Of a DNA stretch of 60,004 nt, positions 37,290-45,286 are shown in pieces. The notes under the pieces are model-generated. The model saw nothing but the letters and a program-made list of their open reading frames with translations, was not told the DNA's origin and searched no databases. The stretch spans positions 1-60,004 of the forward strand of contig BCRI01000029.1 of assembly GCA_001552515.1 (NCBI GenBank), in the 5' to 3' direction. How positions within the stretch are numbered: the stretch's first letter is position 1; every line of letters begins with the position of its first letter. Source of the stretch: Sphaerimonospora mesophila NBRC 14179 = JCM 3151 (GTDB lineage Bacteria > Actinomycetota > Actinomycetes > Streptosporangiales > Streptosporangiaceae). A program made the position numbers and the translations under genes.

Positions 37290-38260
37290 CCACACTCACT
37301 CTCGGCAAGGCGCTCAACGAGGGCATGCGCCGTGCGATGGAAAGCGACCCCAAGGTCCTCGTGATGGGAGAGGACGTCGGCAAGCTCGGCGGTGTCTTCC
37401 GGGTGACCGACGGCCTGCAGAAGGACTTCGGCGAGGACCGCGTGATCGACACGCCGCTCGCCGAGTCGGGCATCATCGGCACCGCGATCGGCCTCGCCAT
37501 GCGCGGCTACCGGCCCATCTGTGAGATCCAGTTCGACGGGTTCGTGTTCCCGGCGGCCGACCAGATCATCACGCAACTCGCGAAGATGCCGCTGCGTTCG
37601 CTGGGCGCGCTCAAGCTGCCCGTCGTCGTCCGCATTCCCTGTGGCGGCGGGATCGGCGCCGTCGAGCACCACTCCGAGTCCCCGGAGGCGTACTTCACGC
37701 ACACCGGCGGACTGCGGGTGGTCGCCTGCTCGAACCCGGTGGACGCCTACACGATGATCCAGGACGCGGTCCGGAGCGACGATCCGATCATCTTCTTCGA
37801 ACCCAAGCGCCGCTACTGGGACAAGGCCGACATCGATCTGGCCGCGCCCGGCCTGCCGCTCGACCGGGCCCGGGTCGTACGGCCCGGCCGTGACGTGACG
37901 CTCGTCGCGTACGGCCCGATGGTCAAGACCTGCCTGGAGGCCGCCGCCGCTGCGGAGGACGACGGGCGCGACCTGGAGGTCGTCGACCTGCGCTCGCTCA
38001 ACCCGCTGGACATGGGCGTGCTCGAGGAGTCCGTACGGCGGACCGGCCGCTGCGTGGTGGTGCACGAGGCGCCGATCTTCACCGGTCTCGGCGCCGAGGT
38101 GGCGGCGCGGGTCAGCGAGCGCTGCTTCTACCATCTGGAGTCCCCGGTCCTGCGCGTCGGCGGGTTCTCCACCCCCTATCCGCCGTCCCGCCTGGAGGAG
38201 TACTACCTGCCCGACCTGGACCGGGTGCTCGAAGCCGTCGACCGCGCGTTCGCCTACTGA
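37286..38260 (+). CDS. 2-oxo acid dehydrogenase E1 beta subunit
   Basis: 324 aa, transketolase-like. LTLGKALNEGMRRAM and LVMGEDVGKLGGVFRVT are standard for the beta start; EIQFDGFVFPAADQI and PCGGGIGAVEHHSESPEAYF cover the active-site and subunit interface, and VVVHEAPIFTGLGAEVA the C-terminal domain. ATG 37286 overlaps the alpha stop (ATGA), so alpha and beta are made in equal amounts. Confidence 0.94.
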   Translation: MTTLTLGKALNEGMRRAMESDPKVLVMGEDVGKLGGVFRVTDGLQKDFGEDRVIDTPLAESGIIGTAIGLAMRGYRPICEIQFDGFVFPAADQIITQLAKMPLRSLGALKLPVVVRIPCGGGIGAVEHHSESPEAYFTHTGGLRVVACSNPVDAYTMIQDAVRSDDPIIFFEPKRRYWDKADIDLAAPGLPLDRARVVRPGRDVTLVAYGPMVKTCLEAAAAAEDDGRDLEVVDLRSLNPLDMGVLEESVRRTGRCVVVHEAPIFTGLGAEVAARVSERCFYHLESPVLRVGGFSTPYPPSRLEEYYLPDLDRVLEAVDRAFAY

Positions 38261-38275
38261 GAGGGCGGGTTTCTC

Positions 38276-39658
38276 ATGCTCCGTGAGTTCAAGCTCCCCG
38301 ATGTGGGCGAGGGCCTCCTGGAGGCCGAGATCGTCAAGTGGCACGTCGCGCCGGGCGACACGGTTAAGGTCAACCAGACGATCGTCGAGATCGAGACCGC
38401 CAAGGCCGTGGTCGAGCTGCCGTGCCCGTTCGAGGGCACGGTGTCGGCCCTGATGGCCGCCGAGGGCCAGACCGTCGAGGTCGGCACCCCGATCATCTCG
38501 GTGCGTACGGGCGACGACGACGGCGCGCCCGCCCCCGAGGCCCCCGCCGGATCGGAAGCGGCGGGGGAGAAGACCGAGAAGACCGAGAAGCGGGAGCCGG
38601 TGCTCGTCGGCTACGGGGTCAAGGCGAGCGCCACCAGGCGCCGCCCCCGGAAGGCGGCTCCGGCGAACGGCGGTGGCGCCCAGGCCGCCGGTTCCGCCCC
38701 TCCCGCGACGCCCGCAAAACCTGCGACGCCCGCACGGCCCGCGGCGCCCGTTCCCGCCGCGCCACCGGCGCCGCCGCCGGCCCCGGGCGGGGAGCGGGCC
38801 CTGGCCAAACCGCCGGTGCGCAAGCTCGCCCGCGACCTCGGCGTCGACCTGACCACGCTGACCGGCACCGGCCCCCACGGGTCGATCACCCGGGCGGACG
38901 TCGAGGCCGCCGCCGGAGCCGCTCAACCCGCCGTCCACCGGCGGGAGGCGGGGCGCGCGCCCGGCCGCGAGGAGCGGATCCCGGTCAGGGGCGTGCGGCG
39001 GGCGACCGCGCAGGCCATGGTCGCGAGCGCGTTCACGGCACCGCACGTCACCGAGTTCCTCCAGGTGGACGTGACGGCGACGATGGAGGCGGTCGGACGG
39101 CTGCGGCGGCTCCCCGACTTCGCGGACGTCAAGGTCTCCCCGCTGCTGCTGGTGGCCAAGGCGCTGATGACCGCGGTCAAGCGGCACCCGATGGCCAACG
39201 CCACGTGGACCGACGAAGAGATCATCGTCAAGCACTACGTGAACCTCGGCATCGCCGCCGCCACCGAACGTGGCCTGATCGTCCCCAACGTCAAGGACGC
39301 GGACGCGCTTTCGCTGCCGGAGCTGGCCCACGCGCTGGGCGAGCTCACCGAGCGGGCCAGGGCAGGCAGATGCACGCCGGCCGACCTGTCGGGCGGCACG
39401 ATCACGATCACCAACATCGGCGTCTTCGGCGTCGACTCCGGCACCCCGATCATCAACCCGGGCGAGGTGGCGATCCTGGCCTTCGGCCAGATCAGGGACA
39501 TGCCGTGGGTGGTCGACGGACAGCTGGCCGTACGCAAGGTCACCACGCTGGCGCTGTCGTTCGATCACCGGGTGGTCGACGGCGAGCTGGGCTCCCGCAT
39601 GCTGCGTGACGTGGGCGACATGCTGGAGGATCCGCTGCGCATGCTCGCCTGGAGCTGA
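38276..39658 (+). CDS. 2-oxo acid dehydrogenase E2 (dihydrolipoyl acyltransferase)
   Basis: 460 aa. One lipoyl domain (about residues 2-78; lipoyl Lys43 in ETAKAVVE), a long Ala/Pro linker, a peripheral-subunit binding domain ([20 protein letters not shown] with GSITRADVE) and a catalytic domain ending in [16 protein letters not shown] with the active His and Asp. It transfers the acyl group to CoA. It follows E1 beta by 15 bp. The E3 gene is not in this operon; lpdA at 6844 can supply it. Confidence 0.95.
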   Translation: MLREFKLPDVGEGLLEAEIVKWHVAPGDTVKVNQTIVEIETAKAVVELPCPFEGTVSALMAAEGQTVEVGTPIISVRTGDDDGAPAPEAPAGSEAAGEKTEKTEKREPVLVGYGVKASATRRRPRKAAPANGGGAQAAGSAPPATPAKPATPARPAAPVPAAPPAPPPAPGGERALAKPPVRKLARDLGVDLTTLTGTGPHGSITRADVEAAAGAAQPAVHRREAGRAPGREERIPVRGVRRATAQAMVASAFTAPHVTEFLQVDVTATMEAVGRLRRLPDFADVKVSPLLLVAKALMTAVKRHPMANATWTDEEIIVKHYVNLGIAAATERGLIVPNVKDADALSLPELAHALGELTERARAGRCTPADLSGGTITITNIGVFGVDSGTPIINPGEVAILAFGQIRDMPWVVDGQLAVRKVTTLALSFDHRVVDGELGSRMLRDVGDMLEDPLRMLAWS

Positions 39659-39672
39659 CGCCGGCACTGCCC

Positions 39673-39705
39673 GGCCGTACGGCGAGGCAGGCCGTACGGC
39701 GAGGC
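39673..39705. repeat. Two 16-bp direct repeats
   Basis: GGCCGTACGGCGAGGC at 39673-39688 and 39690-39705, one base apart, each centred on the palindrome GCCGTACGGC. It lies between the E2 stop and its terminator. Confidence 0.7.
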
Positions 39706-39709
39706 GTGA

Positions 39710-39748
39710 GACGGGGCCGGGGACCGCTGGACGGACCCCGGCCCCGTC
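39710..39748 (+). terminator. Terminator of the E1-E2 operon
   Basis: GACGGGGCCGGGG (39710-39722) pairs perfectly with 39736-39748; an inner CCG/CGG extends the stem past a mismatch. It separates the dehydrogenase operon from the RiPP cluster. Confidence 0.85.
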
Positions 39749-39953
39749 GTCGTCACACACGGATCGCGCGTCCCAGGCCCTCGTGTCCCCGGCGGCCTGC
39801 CAGTGGCCGCTCATTGAGTCCCAAGTGAGTGGCAAGTCGCGGTTCTTAGCTTCTTTCCCGTAAGCCGATCACGGGCCGCTGCGCCGGTGATCCGGGGGGC
39901 CCCGCGTTGGCGGGGACTACGAAACGCCGCGCGAGCGGCGGAGAGGGAAGAGC
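39749..39953 (+). promoter_or_regulatory. Promoter and leader region of the RiPP cluster
   Basis: About 205 bp with no gene, where the precursor promoter must lie; no -35/-10 is certain. Two perfect 6-bp hairpins with 4-nt loops end it: CCCCGC-GTTG-GCGGGG (39900-39915) and CGCCGC-GCGA-GCGGCG (39925-39940). The second directly abuts the GGAGAGGGAAG ribosome site. Such hairpins could stabilise an abundant short mRNA or control access to the ribosome site. Confidence 0.55.
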
Positions 39954-40091
39954 ATGTCGAAGATCAGCATTGAGGACATCCCGTTCGAGGGGGCGGAGCT
40001 GACCGAGGCCGAGCTCGGCGAGGTCAACGGCGGCCGTGCGACCGTGAGCTGGTACCTCAAGGGCAAGCCGGCCGAGTGGTGGATCAGCTGA
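39954..40091 (+). CDS. RiPP precursor peptide with double-glycine leader
   Basis: A 45-aa peptide. The leader (residues 1-27) starts MSKISIEDIPFEGAELTE and ends LGEVNGG, a classic double-glycine site for C39 peptidases; such a peptidase-exporter is encoded in the same cluster. The predicted core is RATVSWYLKGKPAEWWIS (18 residues). It has three Trp and only one acidic side chain (core Glu14), with Thr3, Ser5, Lys9, Lys11 and Ser18 as possible partners for an ester or amide crosslink by the adjacent ATP-grasp enzyme. GGAGAGGGAAG gives a strong ribosome site before ATG 39954. The modification itself is inferred. Confidence 0.88.
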   Translation: MSKISIEDIPFEGAELTEAELGEVNGGRATVSWYLKGKPAEWWIS

Positions 40092-40107
40092 CCCTGACCG
40101 GTGAGCG

Positions 40108-40137
40108 CACGGAGGCGTGACATTCCCCGCCTCCGTG
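40108..40137 (+). terminator. First hairpin after the precursor gene
   Basis: CACGGAGGCG (40108-40117) pairs perfectly with CGCCTCCGTG (40128-40137) around a 10-nt loop, 17 bp after the precursor stop. It may protect or partly end the short precursor transcript. Confidence 0.7.
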
Positions 40138-40145
40138 CCCGCGAC

Positions 40146-40174
40146 ACGGCGGAGCGGGACACCCGCTCCGCCGT
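40146..40174 (+). terminator. Second, very strong hairpin (partial terminator)
   Basis: ACGGCGGAGCGGG (40146-40158) and CCCGCTCCGCCGT (40162-40174) form a perfect 13-bp stem with a 3-nt loop, followed by TTCCTT. It is close to a classical intrinsic terminator. It lies 20 bp before the maturase start, so most transcripts would stop here and only some continue into the modification and export genes. Confidence 0.8.
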
Positions 40175-40193
40175 TTCCTTCCAGGGAGCGGAC

Positions 40194-41183
40194 GTGATCC
40201 TGATACTCAGCGACCGGCGGGACGACGCGGTCGAGATGGTGCTGCCGAAGCTGAGAAGCCGAGGGGTGCCGGTGACCTGGTGGGATCCCGGCGACTACCC
40301 CTGGCGGGCGAGGCTCACCGCGGCCTTCGCGAACGGCCGGCACATCGTCACCCTCGACACCGGGGACAGCCGGCTCGACCTTTCGACGGTGACCGCCGTG
40401 TGGCGGCGGCGGCCGAACCCGCCCACCCCGGCGGAGCACGTGACCGACCCCACCCACCGCGCCCATGTGGTGTGGCAGGCGGAGTTCCTGCTCGACGGCG
40501 CGTGGGAGCTCACCCCGGCCCGCTGGCTGCCGTGCCGGCGCGAGGTCGAGCGGCACGCCCATAACAAGATCATCCACATGGCCCGCGCGGTCGAGCACGG
40601 ATTCACCGTGCCGGAGACCCTGTACACGAACGATCCGGCCGAGCTGGCGCCCGCCTACGAGAGAGCCGGTGGACGCATGATCGCCAAGCAGATCAACTCC
40701 GACGAGTTCACCCTCGACGGCGCCGACCACCGCACGTACACGACCGTGGTCACCCGCCGTCACCTCACCTCGCGGCACCGGCTCCGGCATGAACCGGTCA
40801 TCCTCCAGCCCTACGTGGCCAAGGCCGTCGAGCTACGGGTGATCGTGGTCGGTGACCGCGTCTTCGCCGCCGAGATCGACACCAGCGCCTCCTCGACCGC
40901 CAGGGACGACTGGCGCCACTACGACGACGACCGGGTCCGCCACGGCCCGCACGAGCTGCCCCGCGAGGTGGCCGACCGGTGCGTACGGCTGACCGCCGCG
41001 CTCGGCCTGACGTACGGCGCGATCGACCTCATCCTCACCCCCGGAGGGGAGTACGTGTTCCTCGAGATCAACCCGAACGGCGCCTGGGGCTTCGTGGAGC
41101 TGCGCGCCGGGCTCCCGGTCAGCGATGCGATAGCGGACTGGCTCGCCGCGGCCGAGCCGTACCACCCGGAGGGTGCGTCATGA
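40194..41183 (+). CDS. ATP-grasp ribosomal peptide maturase (SAV_5884-like)
   Basis: 329 aa. It starts ILILSDRRDDAVEMVLPKL, has the ATP-grasp lysine region RMIAKQIN, a VILQPYVAKAVELRVIVVGD strand pair, and ends with Mg/ATP ligands in AIDLILTPGGEYVFLEINPNG. This matches MvdC/D-type maturases that activate Asp/Glu side chains with ATP to make lactone or lactam rings (graspetides). GTG 40194 has GGGAGCG upstream. It directly follows the precursor and its hairpins, and overlaps the next gene (ATGA). The exact bond made is not known. Confidence 0.87.
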   Translation: MILILSDRRDDAVEMVLPKLRSRGVPVTWWDPGDYPWRARLTAAFANGRHIVTLDTGDSRLDLSTVTAVWRRRPNPPTPAEHVTDPTHRAHVVWQAEFLLDGAWELTPARWLPCRREVERHAHNKIIHMARAVEHGFTVPETLYTNDPAELAPAYERAGGRMIAKQINSDEFTLDGADHRTYTTVVTRRHLTSRHRLRHEPVILQPYVAKAVELRVIVVGDRVFAAEIDTSASSTARDDWRHYDDDRVRHGPHELPREVADRCVRLTAALGLTYGAIDLILTPGGEYVFLEINPNGAWGFVELRAGLPVSDAIADWLAAAEPYHPEGAS

Positions 41184-42166
41184 GCGGTTTCGGCACGGCG
41201 GTCGAGTCCGGGGTGCGGCTGCTGCGCAGCCTGCCCCGTCGCCGCGCCGACGTCGAGGAGGCACGTGGTACGGCCGCGGCCTGGGCCGCCGCGCACCCGC
41301 AGCTCGAGCCCCAGCTCGTGGTCGACGTACGTCCAGGGACACCGGTGGTGGACTACGACCTGCTGCTCACCCACCCCGACGGCGGGACGGTCGCGCTGAG
41401 CGCGCCGGACGAGGACGGGGTGCCCTGGCTGATCGACCACTCCACGCACTGGGCGGCCGGGCAACTGGTCAGCGTCGACGACGTACACCTCTCCGTCGCC
41501 CAGGCCCTGACCATGCTCCGCTCGCTGTCCCGCCGGGACGTCACGCCGTACGAAGAGATCGTCGATCAGTGTCTGATCATCGCCGAGGTGCAGGGCGACG
41601 ACGCGCCGCTCGACGACGCCGAGCTGCAGACCGTGGCCGACGAGTTCCGCCGGGGGCGTGGTCTGATCGGCCGGGCCGCCACCCTCGCCTGGCTGGCCGA
41701 CGTCGGCATGTCACCCTCGATGTTCGAGAGCTACATCGTCGGCATCGCCAGACGCCGCAGATTCCGGCAGCGCAAGGAGAGCGAGCTGGCGTCCGCCTAC
41801 CTCGCCGCGCATCGCGCCGACTTCGATCGGGTGCGGGCGCTGTGGGTGGTCTCGCCGGAGAAATGTACGGCGGCGACGCCGCAGGAGCTCCTCGCCCTCG
41901 TGCCCGGCCTGCGCGAGGCCGAGGTGACGATCGACGTGCGACGGGCCCGCGACCTGCCGGCCGAGCTGGTCGATGAGGCGGGGACTTCCGCCGGGACCGT
42001 CGTCGGCCCGCTCCCACACGGCGGCGCCTTCTTCACCGGCGCCGTGCTGGAGCGCGAGCCGGCCGGGGACGACCCCGAGACGCTGACGGCGGCCGGGCGG
42101 GCCGCCTTCGACGAATGGCTCGCGGAGCGCCGACGCCGGGCCACGATCCAATGGCACTGGTCTTGA
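41180..42166 (+). CDS. PpiC-related putative peptide maturation protein
   Basis: 328 aa. The C-terminal half (ELASAYLAAHRADFDRVRAL, RARDLPAELVDEAG, VVGPLPHGGAFFTGAVL, ending RATIQWHWS) resembles parvulin-type PpiC proteins and the family I recall as putative peptide maturation system protein (TIGR04500). The N-terminal part has a long acidic region around VVDYDLLLTHPDGGTVAL. There is no signal peptide, so it acts in the cytoplasm, perhaps binding the precursor or isomerising the Lys-Pro bond in its core. ATG 41180 overlaps the maturase stop. Confidence 0.75.
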   Translation: MSGFGTAVESGVRLLRSLPRRRADVEEARGTAAAWAAAHPQLEPQLVVDVRPGTPVVDYDLLLTHPDGGTVALSAPDEDGVPWLIDHSTHWAAGQLVSVDDVHLSVAQALTMLRSLSRRDVTPYEEIVDQCLIIAEVQGDDAPLDDAELQTVADEFRRGRGLIGRAATLAWLADVGMSPSMFESYIVGIARRRRFRQRKESELASAYLAAHRADFDRVRALWVVSPEKCTAATPQELLALVPGLREAEVTIDVRRARDLPAELVDEAGTSAGTVVGPLPHGGAFFTGAVLEREPAGDDPETLTAAGRAAFDEWLAERRRRATIQWHWS

Positions 42167-42366
42167 CGCGCGGAATCTTCCGGGAGGAGGCGCTGCGCCG
42201 CCACGCCGTACGAGACTTCCGGCCCAGGCCCCCGGCCATGGTCCGCCGTCGCGCGATCGTCATGCTGTGGCTGCTGACCGCGCTGCTGGCGATCGCCACG
42301 GGCGTGGTAGCGCTCGCCGTGCTCACCGGACCCGTGCCCGTCGACGCGGCGGGAGGCGGGCGGTGA
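42151..42366 (+). CDS. Small single-pass membrane protein, HlyD N-terminus-like
   Basis: 71 aa: IFREEALRRHAVRDFRPRPP followed by one transmembrane helix (AIVMLWLLTALLAIATGVVAL). The start resembles the first ~60 residues of HlyD-type adaptors of peptide exporters, but the periplasmic barrel and hairpin are absent. It overlaps the gene on each side (16 bp upstream, 4 bp downstream), so translation is coupled. It may be a minimal adaptor or docking anchor for the exporter. Confidence 0.7.
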   Translation: MALVLTRGIFREEALRRHAVRDFRPRPPAMVRRRAIVMLWLLTALLAIATGVVALAVLTGPVPVDAAGGGR

Positions 42367-44531
42367 GCAGGCGGGTGCCGGTCGTCCTGCAGAACACCGT
42401 CACCGAGTGCGGCGCGGCCTGCCTCACGATGGTGCTGTCGCACCACGGACGACGCATTTCGCTCCATGAGATCACCGACCGACTGGGGATCGGCAGGGAC
42501 GGCCTGTCCGCGCTCGCGCTCGTCGCCGGGGCCAGGGAACTGGGGTTGACCGTGCGGGCCTTCTCGCTCTCGCCCGGCGACCTCGCCCAGGTGCCGATGC
42601 CCGCGATCGCCCACTGGGAGTTCAACCACTTCGTGGTGGTGGAGCGCTGGACACCTGATCGGGTCGACATCGTCGATCCCGCCCAGGGCCGGCGCAGGCT
42701 CACCGCCGAGGAGTTCGACGCGGGCTTCACCGGGGTGCTGCTCGCCTTCGAGCCTGGGCCCGGGTTCCGGCGCGGCCGGTCGTCCGCCGCGGTGGTCTGG
42801 CGGCGCCGGTTCCTGCGCGGCCTGTTCATGCGGCGCAAGGGGCTGCTCGCCCAGGTCGTGCTCGCCTCTCTGCTGATGCAGCTGCTCGGGCTCGCCCTGC
42901 CGGTGTTCTCCGAGGCGCTGGTCGACCGGGTGCTGCCGTTCGGCGCCGAGCGGCTGCTCCTCCTGCTCGGCGCGGGGCTGGCACTGGCGGGGGTCACCCA
43001 GTTCGTGGTCGGCTGGCTCAGGTCGATCCTGCTGGTGTCGATAAGGGCGGGCGCCGACGCCGAGCTCACCCGGGGCGTGGTCGACCACCTCGTGGCCCTG
43101 CCGTACCGATATTTCGCCCTGCGCGGCAAGGGCGATCTGGTGACGCGCGCGGGCAGCGTGGCGGTGCTGCGCGACATGCTGACCGGGCAGGTGCTGTCCG
43201 CCCTGCTCGACGGGCCGCTCGCGATCGGCTACGCGGTGCTCGTCTTCGTCAGGGATCCCGTGTTCGGGCTCTGCCTGCTCGGCTTCGCCGCGGCCCAGGT
43301 CGTGCTGCTGCTGACGACCGCGCGCAGGGTGCACCACCTGACCCAGCGCGAGCTGACCGCTTACGCGGCGACGCAGAGCCAGCTCATCCAGGCCATCGGC
43401 GGCATCGAGACGCTGAAGGCGTCGGGGGCCGAGTCACGCGCCGTCGACCAGTGGGCCCGCTCCTTCACCGCTCAGCTGGACGCCGACGTGCGCGGCGGGC
43501 TCACGCAGGGCCTGCTGGACGCCATGCTGGCCGCGCTGCGGCTGCTCGCCCCGCTGACGCTGCTGTGGGTGGGCGCGTGGCGAGTGCTCGACGGTGAGAT
43601 GACGCTCGGCATGCTGCTCGGGCTCAACGCGGTCGCGGTGGCCGCGCTCACCCCGCTGTCCTCGCTGATGACCAGCCTGCAGAGCATGCAGCAGGCCGGG
43701 GCGCACTTCGACCGGCTGTCGGACATCCTCGCGTCCGAGCCGGAACCGGCGCGCGGCATCGAGGTGCTGCGGCTGCGTGGCCAGATCGAGCTGTACGGCG
43801 TCGGCTTCCGGTACGACCCACGGGCGCCGTGGATCCTGCGCGGCGTCTCGGTGCGGATCGCCCCCGGTCAGAAGATCGCCCTGGTGGGGCCCTCCGGGGC
43901 GGGGAAGAGCACGATGGCGCGGCTGCTGCTCGCGCTGCACACGCCGACCGAGGGGGAGATCCGGTACGACGGGGTGCCGCTCACCGAGCTCAACCTGCGT
44001 ACGCTGCGGCGGCAGTTCGGCGTGGTCACCCAGGACCCGTCGCTGTTCACCGGCACGATCAGGGAGAACATCGCGCTGAACGACCCCGACGCGGCCTTCG
44101 ACCGGGTGATGGCGGCGGCCCGGCTGGCGTGCCTGCACGACGAGATCGCCGCGATGCCGATGGGCTACGAGACCGTGCTCACCGAGGGCGGCGGGCTGTC
44201 CGGCGGCCAGCGTCAGCGGCTTGCCCTCGCCAGGGCGCTGCTGTCCCGGCCCAAGGTGCTGCTGCTCGACGAGGCCACCAGCAACCTGGACAGCGCGACC
44301 GAGGCCGAGATCGAGGCGAACCTCGCCGGGCTCACCCAGACCCGCATCGTGATCGCGCACCGACTGAGCACGATCAGGGACGCCGACCTCATCCTCGTCG
44401 TCGACGACGGCCGGATCGTCGAGTGGGGCGACCATCACAGCCTGCTCGCGCGGGCGGGACACTACGCCACGCTGATCGCCGCGCAGTCGGCCGGCGACGA
44501 CCCTCAGCCCAGGGCCGGCGTGCCTCGATGA
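42363..44531 (+). CDS. C39-peptidase ABC exporter (PCAT)
   Basis: 722 aa. N-terminal C39 peptidase: Cys16 in QNTVTECGAACL, His89 in EFNHFVVVE and Asp105 in DIVDPAQG. Six transmembrane helices follow (about residues 150-430), then an ATPase with Walker A GPSGAGKST near 510, signature LSGGQRQRLALARALL and Walker B VLLLDEATSNLD. It cleaves double-glycine leaders and exports the core. The catalytic triad is complete. GTG 42363 overlaps the anchor gene. The only visible substrate is the peptide at 39954. Confidence 0.94.
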   Translation: MSRRVPVVLQNTVTECGAACLTMVLSHHGRRISLHEITDRLGIGRDGLSALALVAGARELGLTVRAFSLSPGDLAQVPMPAIAHWEFNHFVVVERWTPDRVDIVDPAQGRRRLTAEEFDAGFTGVLLAFEPGPGFRRGRSSAAVVWRRRFLRGLFMRRKGLLAQVVLASLLMQLLGLALPVFSEALVDRVLPFGAERLLLLLGAGLALAGVTQFVVGWLRSILLVSIRAGADAELTRGVVDHLVALPYRYFALRGKGDLVTRAGSVAVLRDMLTGQVLSALLDGPLAIGYAVLVFVRDPVFGLCLLGFAAAQVVLLLTTARRVHHLTQRELTAYAATQSQLIQAIGGIETLKASGAESRAVDQWARSFTAQLDADVRGGLTQGLLDAMLAALRLLAPLTLLWVGAWRVLDGEMTLGMLLGLNAVAVAALTPLSSLMTSLQSMQQAGAHFDRLSDILASEPEPARGIEVLRLRGQIELYGVGFRYDPRAPWILRGVSVRIAPGQKIALVGPSGAGKSTMARLLLALHTPTEGEIRYDGVPLTELNLRTLRRQFGVVTQDPSLFTGTIRENIALNDPDAAFDRVMAAARLACLHDEIAAMPMGYETVLTEGGGLSGGQRQRLALARALLSRPKVLLLDEATSNLDSATEAEIEANLAGLTQTRIVIAHRLSTIRDADLILVVDDGRIVEWGDHHSLLARAGHYATLIAAQSAGDDPQPRAGVPR

Positions 44532-44582
44532 ATCGGCCCGGGCTGTGAGAGGGTGGGTGGACGCGACGGAGAAAGGAAGATC

Positions 44583-44879
44583 ATGTTCCGGCATGTGGTG
44601 CTGCTGAGCTGGATCGAGGACGCCACCGAGGAACAGAAGGCGGAGGTGGCCAAGCGGCTGCGCGACCTGCCCGGGGTGATCCCGGAGCTGCGCGGCTACG
44701 TGGTGGGACCCGACGCCGGAGTCGGCCAGGGCAACTTCTCCTTCGCGGTCGTCGCCGACTTCGACTCTCCCGAGGACTACGCCATCTACCGCGATCACCC
44801 GGCGCACCGCGCCGTGATCGACGAGTGCATCACGCCCATCCTCGCGAGCCGCGCCGCCGTGCAGTACCACACCGCCTGA
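44583..44879 (+). CDS. Dabb-family stress-responsive alpha/beta barrel protein
   Basis: 98 aa: MFRHVVLLSWIEDATEEQK, LRGYVVGPDAGV, FAVVADFDSPEDYAIYRDHP and ITPILASRAAVQYH are the standard elements of the dimeric Dabb fold. Members include plant stress proteins and small ligand-binding or cyclase enzymes. AAAGGA precedes ATG 44583. It lies 51 bp after the exporter, possibly read through, but such genes are common elsewhere so a RiPP role is doubtful. Confidence 0.87.
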   Translation: MFRHVVLLSWIEDATEEQKAEVAKRLRDLPGVIPELRGYVVGPDAGVGQGNFSFAVVADFDSPEDYAIYRDHPAHRAVIDECITPILASRAAVQYHTA

Positions 44880-44898
44880 CAGCGGAGCCCGCGCCGGG

Positions 44899-45120
44899 TC
44901 ACACGTCCGGCCGGTTCTCCTGATCCAGGAGCTGCCGATCGGAGGTCTCACCGCGCCGGGAGGCGAAGACGATGCTGAGCAGCAGGCCGGCGGCGCCGAC
45001 GCACATGAAGATCACCCCGATCACATCGATGTGCACGGAGTCACCCAGGACGTCGGGTTCGATGGCGAACTTCAGGATCGCGCCGAGTGTGATGAAGAAG
45101 ATGCTGACCCCGATGCCCAT
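44899..45120 (-). CDS. DUF6458-like small membrane protein
   Basis: 73 aa with two transmembrane helices (MGIGVSIFFITLGAILKFAI and IDVIGVIFMCVGAAGLLLSI) and a short charged tail. It fits the DUF6458 family common in actinobacteria. GGAGG lies eight bases before ATG 45120. It is convergent with the Dabb gene. Function unknown. Confidence 0.82.
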   Translation of the reverse strand: MGIGVSIFFITLGAILKFAIEPDVLGDSVHIDVIGVIFMCVGAAGLLLSIVFASRRGETSDRQLLDQENRPDV

Positions 45121-45237
45121 CGCTGCGACCTCCGGGACGCTGGTAGTGGCGAGGTAAAGGCTTCCTACGGAACCGGTCATACCCGGCCGTGTGTGATCGC
45201 ATTACTGGCGGCGTATAACGGATCTCCTCCAAACCCG

Positions 45238-45271
45238 GTACGGCCGCCGCCCGGCGGGGCAGCGGCCGTAC
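45238..45271 (-). terminator. Terminator of the acyl-CoA dehydrogenase gene
   Basis: GTACGGCCGC and GCGGCCGTAC form a 10-bp stem around 14 nt, about 15 bp past the stop codon of the minus-strand gene. Confidence 0.75.
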
Positions 45272-45286
45272 GAACAGGGCGAACCG

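Noticed and set aside
37253-39835. Very long minus-strand open frame opposite the E1-E2 genes
   Set aside because: It mirrors strongly coding plus-strand genes with clear domains; high GC removes stop codons from the opposite frame.
44583-44879. Dabb protein as part of the RiPP pathway
   Set aside because: It has its own ribosome site and a gap after the exporter, and the family is general; kept as a neighbour only.
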